Shown here: positions 36,810 to 47,106 of the stretch, piece after piece | Numbering within the stretch: position 1 is the stretch's first letter | Layout: every line of letters starts with the position of its first letter | Origin: an uncultured Planctomycetota bacterium | Lineage (GTDB): Bacteria > Planctomycetota > Phycisphaerae > UBA1845 > Fen-1342 | Assembly (NCBI GenBank): GCA_900696525.1 | Contig: CAADGL010000015.1 | Coordinates: 1-64,000, forward strand | Length of the DNA: 64,000 bases | Reading direction: 5' to 3' | Made by a program: the position numbers and the translations under genes | The notes under the pieces: generated by a model | Seen by the model: only the letters and a program-made list of their open reading frames with translations | Databases searched by the model: none | Told to the model about the DNA's origin: nothing

Positions 36810-36839
36810 CTGACGGATCCGTGTGCGGTCGACTACATT
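36810..36839 (+). promoter_or_regulatory. Candidate promoter of the RHH gene
   Basis: CTGACG (36810-36815) and TACATT (36834-36839) are spaced by 18 bases, about 60 bases before ATG 36900. Four of six matches in each box. Confidence 0.3.
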
Positions 36840-36899
36840 CTACCGTCCGCGGGGGCATCAGGCACGGGGAAGCCGCCGACCGAGGACTGGGAGGCCCGC

Positions 36900-37142
36900 A
36901 TGGCCGCACGTCGCAAGCAACCCGTCAAGACCGTCACGCTCAAGATCCCCGCCGACCTGTACCACAACCTCGGCCGGCTGATCGAGGGCACCGGCTTCCG
37001 CAGCGTCACCGAGTTCGCCGTGCACGTGCTGCGCGACCTGGCCGCCGGCGGCAAGCTCCGGCACGAAACCACCGGTCTGACGCCGCAGGAGGTGGAGCTG
37101 GTCCGCAAGCGGCTGGCGGCGCTGGGGTACATCGACGGATAG
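36900..37142 (+). CDS. Ribbon-helix-helix (CopG-like) protein
   Basis: An 80-residue protein. VKTVTLKIPADLYHNLGRLI followed by GFRSVTEFAVHVLRDL is an RHH DNA-binding fold: one beta strand, then two helices. RHH proteins act as dimeric repressors or antitoxins. The C-terminus (LTPQEVELVRKRL then AALGYIDG) ends with an LGY motif also seen at the end of the sulfatase-like protein at 45481. ATG 36900 follows GGGAGG. No toxin gene lies next to it. Confidence 0.75.
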   Translation: MAARRKQPVKTVTLKIPADLYHNLGRLIEGTGFRSVTEFAVHVLRDLAAGGKLRHETTGLTPQEVELVRKRLAALGYIDG

Positions 37143-37154
37143 CCGCTCCGTCGC

Positions 37155-38714
37155 TCAATCGACGCCGCAGCCGAAATCTGACAGCAGCACGCCCAGGTCG
37201 GCCTGCGTGACGCAGTCGTCGCCCCCCAGCCTGCCGGCAAGCGGGTTGTAGCTCGCGTCGCCCGGACAGCTCCCGAAAGCCGCCAGCAGCAACCCCAGGT
37301 CGGCCTGGTCCGTGCGTCCGTCATCGGTCAGGTCGGCGACGCAGCGCGGCGGCCAGGCGTTGACGACAACAGCGAGCGGTGCTGCGAGCTCGCCGGCGCG
37401 CTCCGCCGCGTCCGCCGGCGTGCGCCCGGGCGGCTCGTAAAGAATCGTCCGCCGCCCGGTCAGGTGATAGAGCGGGACGAGCAGCGGATCGGTGTTCGGG
37501 ATCGGCTGATTGATCCACACGCCGCTGAGGCCGAGCTCGAAAGCGTCGCCCGTGCATTGGGGATGCGGCGGGGTGACGCTGTCCGAGGAATAGGACGTGT
37601 ACGCGAAGCCCGGGATGTCCGTGTCGAAGGCGACCGCCATGATCAGCGATCCCTGCGGGCCGGTGACGAGTTCCCAGCCGAATGGGCCCGGGGTCAGCGC
37701 ATCGGGAACGCCGTCGATCGTCATCGGCGCGGCGGCCAGACTGTGCTGGTAGATCATGCCGATGGCGGCCGGCGAGTAATCGAAGAGGTCCATGATGCCG
37801 CTGATGGCGTGGACGCGCAGGTAGGTGCTGACGTCCTCGCGCTCGGCGTAGAAGTGGTGCTCGCGCTGCGTCAGCACACCGCTGTTGGCGCCCATGTAGG
37901 AGCGGATGCCGCGCACCGGACCGTCGATATTGCAGAAGAACGCGCCCACGCCGCTGCTGAACGTGTCCTCGGTCCGCGAGCAGTCGCCCGGGGCGAAGAG
38001 CGCCTTGTGGCGGTCCAGGATATCGACACCCGTCGCCCCACCCGCAGTGATGTTCAGCTCGTCGCGGACCCAGCGGTCGCTGAAATGGACCTGGTAGGCG
38101 GCGGTCGTTGCCGTACTGTCCTCGGGGTTCGGGCCGGCGAGGGTGTTGTAGTTGGGAATGTACGGGCCCGCCAGCAGATTGAACGTGTACGCGACGTAGT
38201 TCGCCCCGGCGTCGGGCGGCAGGGAGCCATCGCTCGTGAAGAGGTACACATAGGCCAGGCCGCCATCCAGCGGGTCATTCAGCCGCAGTTCGATCGCCGG
38301 TCCGGCCAGCACGCCGGCCGGCAGCGGCGCGCCCGCCGGGGCGCGCGGCGCGGCGTCGGACGACATCAGCGCCAGCTCGTCGTTTGCGTCGAATTCCGCG
38401 TCGTCGTCGGCGCCGCAGTAGGTCGCCGGGTCGGCGTAGTTCTCCGCGGCCAGGCCGGCGACGCCCAGGTTGTACACCACGCCGTAATCGACCACTTTTC
38501 GCTCGTCGATCTGCACAGGGACCTGCATCCAGCCGCCGCTCCAGGCGAAGGCGACGATCCGCCCGGGCTCGACGCCGAGCAGGACCGGGAGGTGCTCGCC
38601 GCGCAGGATGACGGGCTCCGGGGCGCGGCTGAGTCCGCCAGCGGGCGCCACGGCCGCGCCGAGCACGGACACTCCGACCAGGTGCAATGCAAGCAGGCGA
38701 CAGGACCGGTGCAT
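37155..38714 (-). CDS. Secreted dockerin-type protein
   Basis: A 519-residue exported protein. The signal peptide is MHRSCRLLALHLVGVSVLG and onward to AVAPAGG. The main body (residues ~30-430) is beta-rich and unassigned. The C-terminal ~70 residues have two calcium-binding repeats like type I dockerin: DLTDDGRTDQADLGLLLAAF and DDCVTQADLGVLLSDFG. In planctomycetes such repeats are common on secreted proteins and need not mean a cellulosome. ATG 38714. Confidence 0.8.
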   Translation of the reverse strand: MHRSCRLLALHLVGVSVLGAAVAPAGGLSRAPEPVILRGEHLPVLLGVEPGRIVAFAWSGGWMQVPVQIDERKVVDYGVVYNLGVAGLAAENYADPATYCGADDDAEFDANDELALMSSDAAPRAPAGAPLPAGVLAGPAIELRLNDPLDGGLAYVYLFTSDGSLPPDAGANYVAYTFNLLAGPYIPNYNTLAGPNPEDSTATTAAYQVHFSDRWVRDELNITAGGATGVDILDRHKALFAPGDCSRTEDTFSSGVGAFFCNIDGPVRGIRSYMGANSGVLTQREHHFYAEREDVSTYLRVHAISGIMDLFDYSPAAIGMIYQHSLAAAPMTIDGVPDALTPGPFGWELVTGPQGSLIMAVAFDTDIPGFAYTSYSSDSVTPPHPQCTGDAFELGLSGVWINQPIPNTDPLLVPLYHLTGRRTILYEPPGRTPADAAERAGELAAPLAVVVNAWPPRCVADLTDDGRTDQADLGLLLAAFGSCPGDASYNPLAGRLGGDDCVTQADLGVLLSDFGCGVD

Positions 38715-38935
38715 GGTGAATCGCTCCTTCCCCGGTGCGATTGAGCAGGCGTTCGAAGAACAGCGCTCCATTGTAACGCCGCGGCCAGCGGAAAAAGGCC
38801 TGGCGCGGGCCTGGGCTGATACCGGGCCCACCGTGATCGCGCATGGCACGGCGGCCCCTGTTCAGGGTCGCGCCGGAAGGACACAATAGGCGTCCCGCAG
38901 GCAGGTGCCGCAAGCAGTTCACGAAGGAGCAGCCG

Positions 38936-39571
38936 ATGGCGGATCAGCGCGACAGCGAGTTCGGGTTCTCAATGGCGTCGCCGCCGCCGGGCACCGCCGC
39001 GACGGGCGCCCCGCCGACGCAGCCATCGAGCGCGGCCGGCGCGCGGCCGGCGACCAAGTGGCCGCTGGTGATCGGCGTGATCGCGATCGTGCTCGGGGCC
39101 TTGCAGGTGCTCAACGCGGCAATGAGCCCGCTCGGGCTGCTGATCACCGAGCAGATGGAGAAGGTCGCACCCGGCGCCGCCGCCCAGGCCGAAGTCATGC
39201 GAAACTGGACCGCGTGGATCATCCTGACGGCGATCGTCGGCCTGATCCTCGGTGCGCTCCAGATCGTGTGGGCGATCATGATGTTGCGGCGGCGGTCGGC
39301 GTGCCGGCGGCTGGCGTTCGCCTGGGCGTGGCTGGCGCTGCTCAGCGCGATCGTGCAGGCGGCGATGATGTACCCGATGCAAATCGAGATGTTCGAGGCC
39401 ATGCAGAGCGGCGGGCAGTTCCAGAGCCCGATGCCGCCGGGCATGGGGCCGCTGATGGCCGTGCTGACGGCGGTGATGACGCTGGTGATGGGTTCGGCGC
39501 TGCCGGTGTTTGTGCTGATCTGGCTGTGCCGGCGGCGGATTCGCGAGGAAGTTCAGACGTGGGCGGGGTGA
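38936..39571 (+). CDS. Polytopic membrane protein
   Basis: A 211-residue protein with a Pro/Ala/Thr-rich N-terminus (to about residue 35). Four hydrophobic helices follow (VIGVIAIVLGALQVLNAAM, IILTAIVGLILGALQIVWAI, FAWAWLALLSAIVQAAM and a last one near LMAVLTAVMTLVMG). ATG 38936 follows AAGGAG. It precedes the zinc-ribbon/Yip1-like gene by 25 bp, a likely two-gene operon. Confidence 0.75.
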   Translation: MADQRDSEFGFSMASPPPGTAATGAPPTQPSSAAGARPATKWPLVIGVIAIVLGALQVLNAAMSPLGLLITEQMEKVAPGAAAQAEVMRNWTAWIILTAIVGLILGALQIVWAIMMLRRRSACRRLAFAWAWLALLSAIVQAAMMYPMQIEMFEAMQSGGQFQSPMPPGMGPLMAVLTAVMTLVMGSALPVFVLIWLCRRRIREEVQTWAG

Positions 39572-39596
39572 CGGCCGGCGACAAGGGACAACGCAC

Positions 39597-41060
39597 TTGC
39601 ATTGCCCAGACTGCGAGTACCCGCTGTGGAACCTGACGTCGCGCGTCTGCCCGGAGTGCGGGCGCGCGTTTCGGCCCAGCGAATTCGAGCTGCTGCCGAA
39701 CACGGTGCAGTTCTGCTGCCCAGGCTGCATGCAGGTCTACTACGGAACCGGCGCGAACGGACACCTCGTTCCGCCGGAGTTCGACTGCGTCACGTGCGGC
39801 CGGCACCTCCACATGGACGACATGATCGTGCGGCCGCTGAGCGGGCCGGATGTGCAGGCGCAGCCCGAACGCGTCCCCTGGCTCGACCCCGGCAAGGGCT
39901 GGGTGCCGCGCTGGCTGGCGACCATTGGCTGGGCGCTGGTTCGACCGGTGACGCTGATGCGCGCGGCGCCGCTCAGATCGCTGTGGCCGTCCGTGGGCTT
40001 CATGGCGATCACCGCCTGCGTCGTTCAGATCCTGGCGCTGACGCCGATCCTGCTTTTCCCGCTCATGATCGGCATCATGGCCGCCGGGGGAGCCGCGGGA
40101 CGTGGCGGTGCGGCGGTGGGAGCGATGAGCGCCGGGCTGGGGTTTTTCTCGCTGGCGACGCTGCTGGCGCAGGGCGTGTTCCTGCTCGCGTGGGGCCTGG
40201 CGGCGCACGCGCTGCTGCGCCTGACGGGCAAGACCCGGGCCGGAGCGTCCCGCACCTTTCAGGCGCTATGCTTCAGCAGCGGGGCCAACATCGCGTCAGC
40301 CACGCCGTGCGTCGGCCTGTACTTCGGCTGGATCTGGTGGCTGGTGAGCGCGGTGCTGATGGTGCGCGAGGGGCAGCGCGTCTCCGGGGCCCGCGCCAGC
40401 CTGGCGGTGCTGACGCTGCCGGTGCTGGCCCTGATCGGCGCTGTTGGCGGCTACACGTGGCTGCTCGTCTCGGTGCTGCCGTTGGCGGCGTCGAGCGCCG
40501 CTCCGGGCGCCTTGAACCGCACGCAGTCGGTCACGCACGGGATCATCCAGCACGCGACGATGGGGACGGGGCGCGGACCGTCGCACGCGATCCAGCTTGT
40601 CGAATCCGGCGCGGTCGGCAGTTGGACGTTAAAGGACTGGGCGACAGCCACCACGCAGCCCGCCGTGGCCCGCGTGCCGACCACCCGCGTCGGCCGCGAG
40701 CAACTGCTGAACTTCGAGACCCTGCCGCTGGAGCGCAAGCGGGCCGCGATCCTGGATGCGATCAACGCCCTGCCGCCGAATCCCGTCGCGCACCGCCTGG
40801 GCGACTTCGTCTTCACCTATCACGGCATCAACCTGAACAACGCCGATGCGCGGCTCTGGCTGGTGGTGTACGTGGGCGACGACGCCGCGCCGCCGGCCGA
40901 GTACGCCGTCGGCCTGGCGGACAACACAGTCACCACCGTCGCGGCCGGCAGTTTCGACGCGGCGCTGGCCGAGCAGAACGCGCTGCGCGAGTCGCTGGGC
41001 CTTCCGCCCCTGCCAGACCTGCGCCGGATCACGACAACCCAGCCCGCCGGGAGCCGTTGA
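39597..41060 (+). CDS. Zinc-ribbon protein with Yip1-like membrane domain
   Basis: A 487-residue protein. The first ~65 residues hold two zinc ribbons: CPDCEYPLW...CPECG and CPGC...CVTCG. Residues ~110-310 have about five hydrophobic helices in the style of Yip1 (SLWPSVGFMAITACVVQILA, LFPLMIGIMAAGG, SFFSLATLL-like GFFSLATLLAQGVFLLAWG). The C-terminal 180 residues are soluble. The start TTG 39597 follows AAGGGA; no ATG keeps the first ribbon. Planctomycetes have many such proteins of unknown role. Confidence 0.7.
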   Translation: MHCPDCEYPLWNLTSRVCPECGRAFRPSEFELLPNTVQFCCPGCMQVYYGTGANGHLVPPEFDCVTCGRHLHMDDMIVRPLSGPDVQAQPERVPWLDPGKGWVPRWLATIGWALVRPVTLMRAAPLRSLWPSVGFMAITACVVQILALTPILLFPLMIGIMAAGGAAGRGGAAVGAMSAGLGFFSLATLLAQGVFLLAWGLAAHALLRLTGKTRAGASRTFQALCFSSGANIASATPCVGLYFGWIWWLVSAVLMVREGQRVSGARASLAVLTLPVLALIGAVGGYTWLLVSVLPLAASSAAPGALNRTQSVTHGIIQHATMGTGRGPSHAIQLVESGAVGSWTLKDWATATTQPAVARVPTTRVGREQLLNFETLPLERKRAAILDAINALPPNPVAHRLGDFVFTYHGINLNNADARLWLVVYVGDDAAPPAEYAVGLADNTVTTVAAGSFDAALAEQNALRESLGLPPLPDLRRITTTQPAGSR

Positions 41061-41108
41061 ACCGCACCGCCCCGGCGTCGCCGGGGCGCTGCGTCACTGC
41101 GTCACTGG

Positions 41109-42662
41109 CTACTGCCATTCAATCGTCGCGGGCGGCTTGCTTGAGACGTCATAGGCGACGCGGTTTACGCCCTTGACCTCGTTGATGATCCGCCGCGACA
41201 CCAGCCCCAGGACTTCGTAATCGACGTGGACCCAGTCGGCCGTCATGAAGTCGGTCGTCTCGACCAGCCGCACGACGACCAGGTTCTGCCCCTCGTAGGA
41301 GCGCCCGTCGCCCATCACGCCCACGCTCGACACCGGGACCAGCACGGCAAAAGCCTGCGCGACCTTGTCGTACCAGCCGGCGGCGGTCAGCTCTTCGAGC
41401 AGAATGGCGTCGGCGGCGCGGAGCAGTTCGAGCCGCGGCTCGGTGACCTCGCCCATGATGCGGACGGCCAGCCCCGGACCGGGGAACGGATGCCTCCAGA
41501 CCAGGTCGCGCGGCAGTCCCAGCGTCTCGCCCAGGCTGCGGACTTCGTCCTTGAACAGCAGACGCAGCGGCTCGATCAGCTCGAAGCCGAGCTCACTCGG
41601 CAAGCCGCCGACGTTGTGATGGGCCTTGATGGTCGCGGCGTGACCGCTGGGGCCATGGCCGGACTCGATGACGTCGGGGTAGATCGTGCCCTGGGCGAGA
41701 AAACGCGCATTGGGCACGCTGCGCGCCTCGGCGCGGAAGGCCTCGATGAACTCGCGGCCGATCGCCAGGCGCTTCTGCTGCGGGTCGGTGACACCGGCCA
41801 GCGCCGCCAGGAACCGCCGCCCGGCGTCCGCGACGCGCAACTGCATGCCGAAATGGTCCTGGAAGGTCGCGCGGACGAGCTCCCGCTCCTGGTGGCGCAG
41901 CAGACCGTTGTCGACGAAGATGCACACCAGCCGGTCGCCGATGGCGCGCTGCACGATCGCCGCCGTGACGCTGCTGTCGACGCCGCCCGAGAGGCCGCAG
42001 ATGACCCGTTCGTCGGGCGCGACGCGCGCCTGGATCTCGGCCACCGCCCGGGCCGCCACGTCCTCCATGCGCCAGTCGCCGCGGCAGCCGCACACGTCCA
42101 TCAGGAAACTGCGCATGATCTGTCCGCCCAGGGGCGTGTGCGTGACCTCCGGGTGAAACTGCACGCCGAACACCGGCCGTTGCCGGTGCCGCACGGCGGC
42201 GATGGGGCAGGTGTCGGTTTCGGCCATGGCGACAAAGTCGTCGGCGACGCGGGTGACCACGTCGCCGTGGCTCATCCAAACGGACGTTTCGGCGGGCAGG
42301 TGCGCGAGGATTCCGGACGGTTCGCGGATGCGCAGCCTGACCCGACCGTACTCGCGCGCCGGCGCGGCGCTCACCTCTCCACCGAGGACCTCGCACGCGA
42401 GCTGCATTCCGTAGCAGATCCCGAGCACGGGTGCGCCCAGGTCGAAGATCGCCGGGTCGCAGCGCGGCGCGCCGGGCTCGTAAACGCTCGCCGGCCCGCC
42501 CGAGAGAATCAGGCCCTTCAGGTTGCGGCGTGAGAGCTCGGCGGCGGGCACGGCGGGGGCGAAGATCTCACAATAGACGCGGTTCTCCCGGACGCGGCGC
42601 GCGATCAGTTGCGTGTACTGGCCGCCGAAATCGAGAATCGCGACGGTTTCGCAATCCGCCAT
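41109..42662 (-). CDS. guaA: GMP synthase (glutamine-hydrolysing)
   Basis: GuaA makes GMP from XMP, glutamine and ATP. The 517-residue product has the class I glutamine amidotransferase domain (catalytic Cys in GICYGMQL; the His-Glu pair in GVQFHPEV). The ATP-pyrophosphatase P-loop follows ([10 protein letters not shown]), then the dimerisation domain ending [14 protein letters not shown] 42662 is preferred over a TTG three codons upstream. The purH fragment at the window start is in the same pathway but far away. Confidence 0.97.
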   Translation of the reverse strand: MADCETVAILDFGGQYTQLIARRVRENRVYCEIFAPAVPAAELSRRNLKGLILSGGPASVYEPGAPRCDPAIFDLGAPVLGICYGMQLACEVLGGEVSAAPAREYGRVRLRIREPSGILAHLPAETSVWMSHGDVVTRVADDFVAMAETDTCPIAAVRHRQRPVFGVQFHPEVTHTPLGGQIMRSFLMDVCGCRGDWRMEDVAARAVAEIQARVAPDERVICGLSGGVDSSVTAAIVQRAIGDRLVCIFVDNGLLRHQERELVRATFQDHFGMQLRVADAGRRFLAALAGVTDPQQKRLAIGREFIEAFRAEARSVPNARFLAQGTIYPDVIESGHGPSGHAATIKAHHNVGGLPSELGFELIEPLRLLFKDEVRSLGETLGLPRDLVWRHPFPGPGLAVRIMGEVTEPRLELLRAADAILLEELTAAGWYDKVAQAFAVLVPVSSVGVMGDGRSYEGQNLVVVRLVETTDFMTADWVHVDYEVLGLVSRRIINEVKGVNRVAYDVSSKPPATIEWQ

Positions 42663-42729
42663 TGCGTTCAATCCACGGCCCGCCCGGGCGCCGTATCCGC
42701 TCGCGCGCCTTGCCTGTCCGCTCGCCGGC

Positions 42730-44712
42730 TCAGTTATTCACCGAGACGCGCGGAGCCGCGCCGCTGGGCACATTGGGCGAAACCGGGCGCTGCGGCGGGC
42801 CGCCGGCCGGCGACGGCCGCGGCGCGGCCTTCGTGGCTCCGTGCGCGGCGTAGGTCGCGAGGATCAGCGGCAGTATCCACGCCCAGTTCGTCACGGCGCC
42901 CATGGCGCTGGCAATCATCGCGACGCTCAGCGTCGCCAGCAACGCCCCCATCAGCTTGTACGCCGCCGGCTCGCGCAGCCGGAGCATGCCGACCGCGAAC
43001 AACAGGGCGGCGACAGCGGCGAACGCCTTGACGCCGCGGCGGATCGTCAGCCAGAGGTCCGCGTCTCCGGTTTCGATCGTCCACAGCTCCCAGGCGCCTT
43101 CGAGGTGGTCGCGCGGCGTCGTCCGCGGCAGCCAGGTGGACTCCAGCACCGTGCGCAGCGACGCCCAGAAACGCGGCATGTCGGGCCCGGCGGCCAGCGC
43201 CGCGCGGTACTGCCGCTGAATCTCCTCGCGCGCCCGGCCGTCGGCGTCGATCTCGCGGAACAACAGGTTCTGCGACGGCAGCCCGGCCGTGTCCGCCGAC
43301 AGCAGGAAGCTCCACAGGGGTTTCGACCAGCCGGCGGGCACCTCGCGCGTGGGCGAGGCGGGTTGGAACTCGATCGGACCTTCGTTGCCGTAGCGGGCGA
43401 CGTGCGTCGTCTTCAGGCCGGCGTGGCCGATTGCGGCCTCGTAGCGCGGCAGGCTGGGCCGCACGAGTTGATGAACGCCGACGATGCAAAGGGCCAGGCC
43501 GCCGAGCAGCCCGACGGTGGCGCCCACGCCGTTCCAGCCCTGGCGGATGAAATAGCCGAGCATGACAGGGGCGGCGAACCAGGTCCAGGGCCAGGCAAGG
43601 CCGGCCAGCACGATCAGCAGCATCGCCAGCAGCCCCCCCACGCCCGGCACCAGCGCCAGCGCCACGCTCCACGTCAGCAGCAGGGTCGAGAGCATGATCT
43701 CCGGCCGGTTGAAGCACTCCAGCGAGCCGGGAAAGACGGCGTAGATCGCCATCATCGCCAACCCGATGGCGACGCTGTGGAGCTGTTTGCCGATCCAGAC
43801 CAGCCCGGCCATGGTCAGCACGACCATGATCGCGTTCAGCAGCCGCACCCCGGAGATGTCCGCCGCCGTCCACCACTCGCCCTGCATCCAATCGCCGCGG
43901 TTGGACCACGTGAGGAAGAGCGGCTCGGCGCCGCGCTCGATGAACGGCGACCAGAAGCGCAGGACGCCGGCGTTCGCGAGATAGAGCAGTGGCGATTGCT
44001 CGTCGAAGCCGAGCGTGTCGCCATAGGGCAGCGCGCCGGTCTCGGCGACGTACATTCCGCCGATGAGTCCGGCGCGTCCGGCGGGGCTGAGGGGGCCGGT
44101 GGCCACGTGGGTGAAGGCGATGAAGAGCACGGCGGCGATAAGCACGAGCATCGAGCCCTCGGAGACGTTGGTGGCCGCGGGCGCGACGCGGGCGGATCGC
44201 ATGGTGAAGAAGCCGCGCAGGAACCAGTAGAGCAGCACGATCGCCAGCAGCGAGTAGGCCGTCGATTGCCGCGTGGCGCTGCCGGGCTCGCCGATGGGGT
44301 TGTAGTCGAAGCGGAAGGCGAGCAGCAGGGCGGCGGCGGAGAGCACGAGGCCGTCGAGGTTGCGGATCGAGAGCAGGGGCGACGTCTGGAGCGTGAGAAT
44401 CAGGATCACCAGCACCGCCAGCCACATGATCGCGGTCGAGCTCAGCTCGGGCCACAGGCGGACGCTCTCGTCGAGCGGGCCGGCCTGCAACCCGAAGGCG
44501 TGCGCGACCGGAACAAACGTCGGGTCGCTGGGCAGAAGGGCCGCGGGAGCGGGGGCGCTCGCGGGCTGACCGGACTCCTGGGCGGCTGCGTCCGCCTCAT
44601 CCGGAGGGGCCGACCCGGGATGCTCCTGCGCCGCAAGGACGACCGGACCCATCAGCAACACGGTGAAGACGCACAGCCCCATCCGTTGAGCCAACCTCGC
44701 GCATCCGTTCAT
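42730..44712 (-). CDS. Large polytopic membrane protein, GT39-like or unknown
   Basis: A 660-residue protein with about 12 hydrophobic segments. It starts with a signal-like helix, a Pro/Ala-rich exported region, then membrane segments such as [17 protein letters not shown]. The segment [20 protein letters not shown] recalls the first periplasmic loop of lipid-linked sugar transferases, but the DE signature is not clear. The family is therefore not assigned. ATG 44712. It lies downstream of no gene with overlap and stands alone. Confidence 0.6.
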   Translation of the reverse strand: MNGCARLAQRMGLCVFTVLLMGPVVLAAQEHPGSAPPDEADAAAQESGQPASAPAPAALLPSDPTFVPVAHAFGLQAGPLDESVRLWPELSSTAIMWLAVLVILILTLQTSPLLSIRNLDGLVLSAAALLLAFRFDYNPIGEPGSATRQSTAYSLLAIVLLYWFLRGFFTMRSARVAPAATNVSEGSMLVLIAAVLFIAFTHVATGPLSPAGRAGLIGGMYVAETGALPYGDTLGFDEQSPLLYLANAGVLRFWSPFIERGAEPLFLTWSNRGDWMQGEWWTAADISGVRLLNAIMVVLTMAGLVWIGKQLHSVAIGLAMMAIYAVFPGSLECFNRPEIMLSTLLLTWSVALALVPGVGGLLAMLLIVLAGLAWPWTWFAAPVMLGYFIRQGWNGVGATVGLLGGLALCIVGVHQLVRPSLPRYEAAIGHAGLKTTHVARYGNEGPIEFQPASPTREVPAGWSKPLWSFLLSADTAGLPSQNLLFREIDADGRAREEIQRQYRAALAAGPDMPRFWASLRTVLESTWLPRTTPRDHLEGAWELWTIETGDADLWLTIRRGVKAFAAVAALLFAVGMLRLREPAAYKLMGALLATLSVAMIASAMGAVTNWAWILPLILATYAAHGATKAAPRPSPAGGPPQRPVSPNVPSGAAPRVSVNN

Positions 44713-44873
44713 GCTGGTCCGCCTTCTCCTGGTTCATGTTCCGCGCAACGATCCTGGCCGCTGCCAGTTGCCCGCACCGGCCACGCCGCTGCCGCGGCCG
44801 ATCCTAACGCGCGCCCGGCGCGCCGTACAGCGCGCTGCTGTTTCGTGGACGCCGGGCGCTGTAGACTGCCGCC

Positions 44874-45467
44874 ATGAAACCGAAGGCCACGACGGTCCGG
44901 CAGTACCTTGCCGCGCTGCCGCCCGAGCGGCGCGAAGCGCTTCAGGCCGTGCGGCGCGTCATCCTGGCGAACCTGGACAAGGACTACGAAGAGGGAATCC
45001 AGTACGGCATGATCGGGTACTACGTGCCGCATCGCGTGTACCCGGCCGGATACCACTGCGACCCGAAGCAGCCGTTGCCCATGGCGTGCCTGGGTTCCCA
45101 GAAAAACCACATGTCGCTCCACCTGATGACGCTGTACGGCTGGGAGGGCGCGGGTGCCGAGCTGCTGCGGTGGTTCAAGGCGGCCTGGGGCGCCAGCGGG
45201 CGGAAGCTCGACATGGGCAAGGCGTGCATCCGGTTTCGGAAGCTGGACGACGTGGCGCTGGAGGTGATCGGCGAGGTGGTTCGCCGCGTGCCGGCCCGCG
45301 CGTACGTCGCGCAATGCGAAGCCGCACTGCAAGACAGGGCGAGCCGGACGTCGAAGGCGCGGGCGGCGCCGGCCCGTACGGCCCGGGCCAAGACGGCGGG
45401 GCGCGCCCCCGCGGCTCGAAAGCGCCCGAAGGCTGCGGCCGGTCGCAAGGCAGCGCGCCGGCGCTGA
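44874..45467 (+). CDS. DUF1801 (YdhG-like) protein with basic tail
   Basis: A 197-residue protein. Residues 1-135 match DUF1801: VRQYLAALPPERREALQAVR, YEEGIQYGMIGYYVPHRV, PLPMACLGSQKNHMSLHLM and KACIRFRKLDDV. The fold is like YdhG/iron-chaperone proteins and the function is unknown. Residues ~150-197 are an Ala/Arg/Lys-rich tail of the kind that binds nucleic acids. TAGACT ends only six bases before the ATG, which suggests a leaderless mRNA. Confidence 0.85.
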   Translation: MKPKATTVRQYLAALPPERREALQAVRRVILANLDKDYEEGIQYGMIGYYVPHRVYPAGYHCDPKQPLPMACLGSQKNHMSLHLMTLYGWEGAGAELLRWFKAAWGASGRKLDMGKACIRFRKLDDVALEVIGEVVRRVPARAYVAQCEAALQDRASRTSKARAAPARTARAKTAGRAPAARKRPKAAAGRKAARRR

Positions 45468-45480
45468 TCGCGACTCCCCC

Positions 45481-47106
45481 TCACTCCACGTATCCAAGCT
45501 CCCGCAGCCGCAGCTCCAGCGTGCGCTGCTCGTCCGCGGTGAGCCCTTCGAGACGCGAGACGCGCGGCGCCGTCGCCGGCAGCAGCGAGTCCGCCAGGGC
45601 CTCCATCTCGCGGCACAGGTCCGTGTGCTCGCCGGCAATGTTGTCGGCTTCCGACGGGTCGCGCCGCAGGTCATACAGCTCGCGCGGCAGCTCCGGGTTC
45701 TCCGGGCCGAACGTGTACTTGTACTGCTCCGTGCGGACGCCGCGCATCACCAGGTCGCGCGGCCGACCCGTGACCGAAAGCAGCGCCGGCGCGGCACGCC
45801 ACGGACGGCCCCGAACGAGCGGAACGAACGAGCGCCCGTCGGGCGAGAAGTCCTCCGGCGACGCGATGTCGAGCAATTCCAGCAGCGCGGCGGCGACGTC
45901 CACCTGACGCACCTGCTCGTCGAACGTGCGCCCCGAGGTCGCGTGCAGCGCCCGCGCCGCCGGGCCGTCGCCGCGGACACCGATCACCAGCGGCACGCGC
46001 ACCAGCCAGTCGTACACGTGCAGCACGTGGCCCTCGTGCAACTGCCGGCGGAACTGGGAGGTCCACATGCGGCGGTAGAGATCGAAGACGCGCGGCTCGC
46101 CGAGACGCTCGAACAGGGCGCGGATGCGCCGCTCGGTGTCGTGCTCGCTCAGGCCGCCGGTGCGCCGCAGGGCGCCGGTGGCGCTGCCGCCGCGGTGCAG
46201 GCGCAGCCAGTCGCGCAGCCGCCAGGGGGGCGCGAGGCGGAGCAGGTCGAGCAGGTCGCGCAGACTGCTCCATGGCCCGCCGCGAGATATCGCGGGAGCG
46301 TCGCGCCGGCTGGACTGCTCGAGCCGGGGCTGAAGCCTGGCGCGGAGCTGCTGCATCGCGAGCGGACCGATCAGCATGGCGGCGGCGCGCACACCCAGGG
46401 CCCCTGCCCGATCGACGTCGTAGAGCCGGCGGGCGTAATCGACGGCGGTGCCGGGCCGGTACTGTTCCTGCGGGGTTTTCTCGCCATGGTCGCCGGTCAC
46501 GAGCACGAGCGTGTCGGCGGGAAGCGATTCGAGAAGGCTCGCGAGTTGCGAGTCGAGGTGGCTGAGGGCGCGGTCGTAGGGCGTCGCGCCGTATCGCGGC
46601 CGGCGGAATTCGCCGGGCGCCTGCCGCGGCACGTGCAGCTCCCACAGGTGCAGCAGCATGAACCACGGCCGGCGCAGCCCGCCGCCCGCCAGCCGCCGCC
46701 GAAGATCAGCTCCCCACGGACCGCTCAGATAGTCGAGCGCGACGCGGTAGTTGTACTCGTCGAAGCCGCGCGCCAGGCCCGCCGCCGGCAGCAGCGGTCC
46801 GGTGACTTCGGCGATCGTGTAGTACCCGCGCGCCCGCAGCACCTCCGGCAGCATCACCAGCTCATCGGCGACGCGATGCCCCCCAACCGCGCAGACGCCG
46901 TGCCGGGCGCTGTACGCCCCGGTGAGCAGGCCGGCGAAGCAAGGCGTAGTGGCGGCGGTCTCGGCAATGACGGTGGTGAACGTGATGCCACGGCGCCGCA
47001 GGGCGTCGAGCGCGGGAGTAACGCACGTGCGCTCCGGAGAAAGCGTGCGATCGGCCCGGGCGCAATCGACGACGATCATCAGGACACTGGGCGGCGCGGC
47101 GCTCAT
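45481..47106 (-). CDS. Sulfatase-superfamily protein lacking the formylglycine Cys
   Basis: A 541-residue alkaline-phosphatase-superfamily enzyme. It opens VLMIVVDCARADRTLSPERT with the first metal Asp, and LVLVTGDHGE has the second metal site. At the nucleophile position TTPCFAGLLTG has Thr where sulfatases have Cys (CxPSR...LLTG), so it should not carry formylglycine. It may act as a phosphotransferase or phosphodiesterase. The end reads LRLRELGYVE. ATG 47106 overlaps the upstream epimerase stop by four bases. Last gene of a four-gene operon. Confidence 0.85.
   Translation of the reverse strand: MSAAPPSVLMIVVDCARADRTLSPERTCVTPALDALRRRGITFTTVIAETAATTPCFAGLLTGAYSARHGVCAVGGHRVADELVMLPEVLRARGYYTIAEVTGPLLPAAGLARGFDEYNYRVALDYLSGPWGADLRRRLAGGGLRRPWFMLLHLWELHVPRQAPGEFRRPRYGATPYDRALSHLDSQLASLLESLPADTLVLVTGDHGEKTPQEQYRPGTAVDYARRLYDVDRAGALGVRAAAMLIGPLAMQQLRARLQPRLEQSSRRDAPAISRGGPWSSLRDLLDLLRLAPPWRLRDWLRLHRGGSATGALRRTGGLSEHDTERRIRALFERLGEPRVFDLYRRMWTSQFRRQLHEGHVLHVYDWLVRVPLVIGVRGDGPAARALHATSGRTFDEQVRQVDVAAALLELLDIASPEDFSPDGRSFVPLVRGRPWRAAPALLSVTGRPRDLVMRGVRTEQYKYTFGPENPELPRELYDLRRDPSEADNIAGEHTDLCREMEALADSLLPATAPRVSRLEGLTADEQRTLELRLRELGYVE

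Noticed and set aside
36900..37142. RHH protein as a type II antitoxin
   Set aside because: No small toxin-like gene adjoins it; neighbours are a mutase and a secreted protein.
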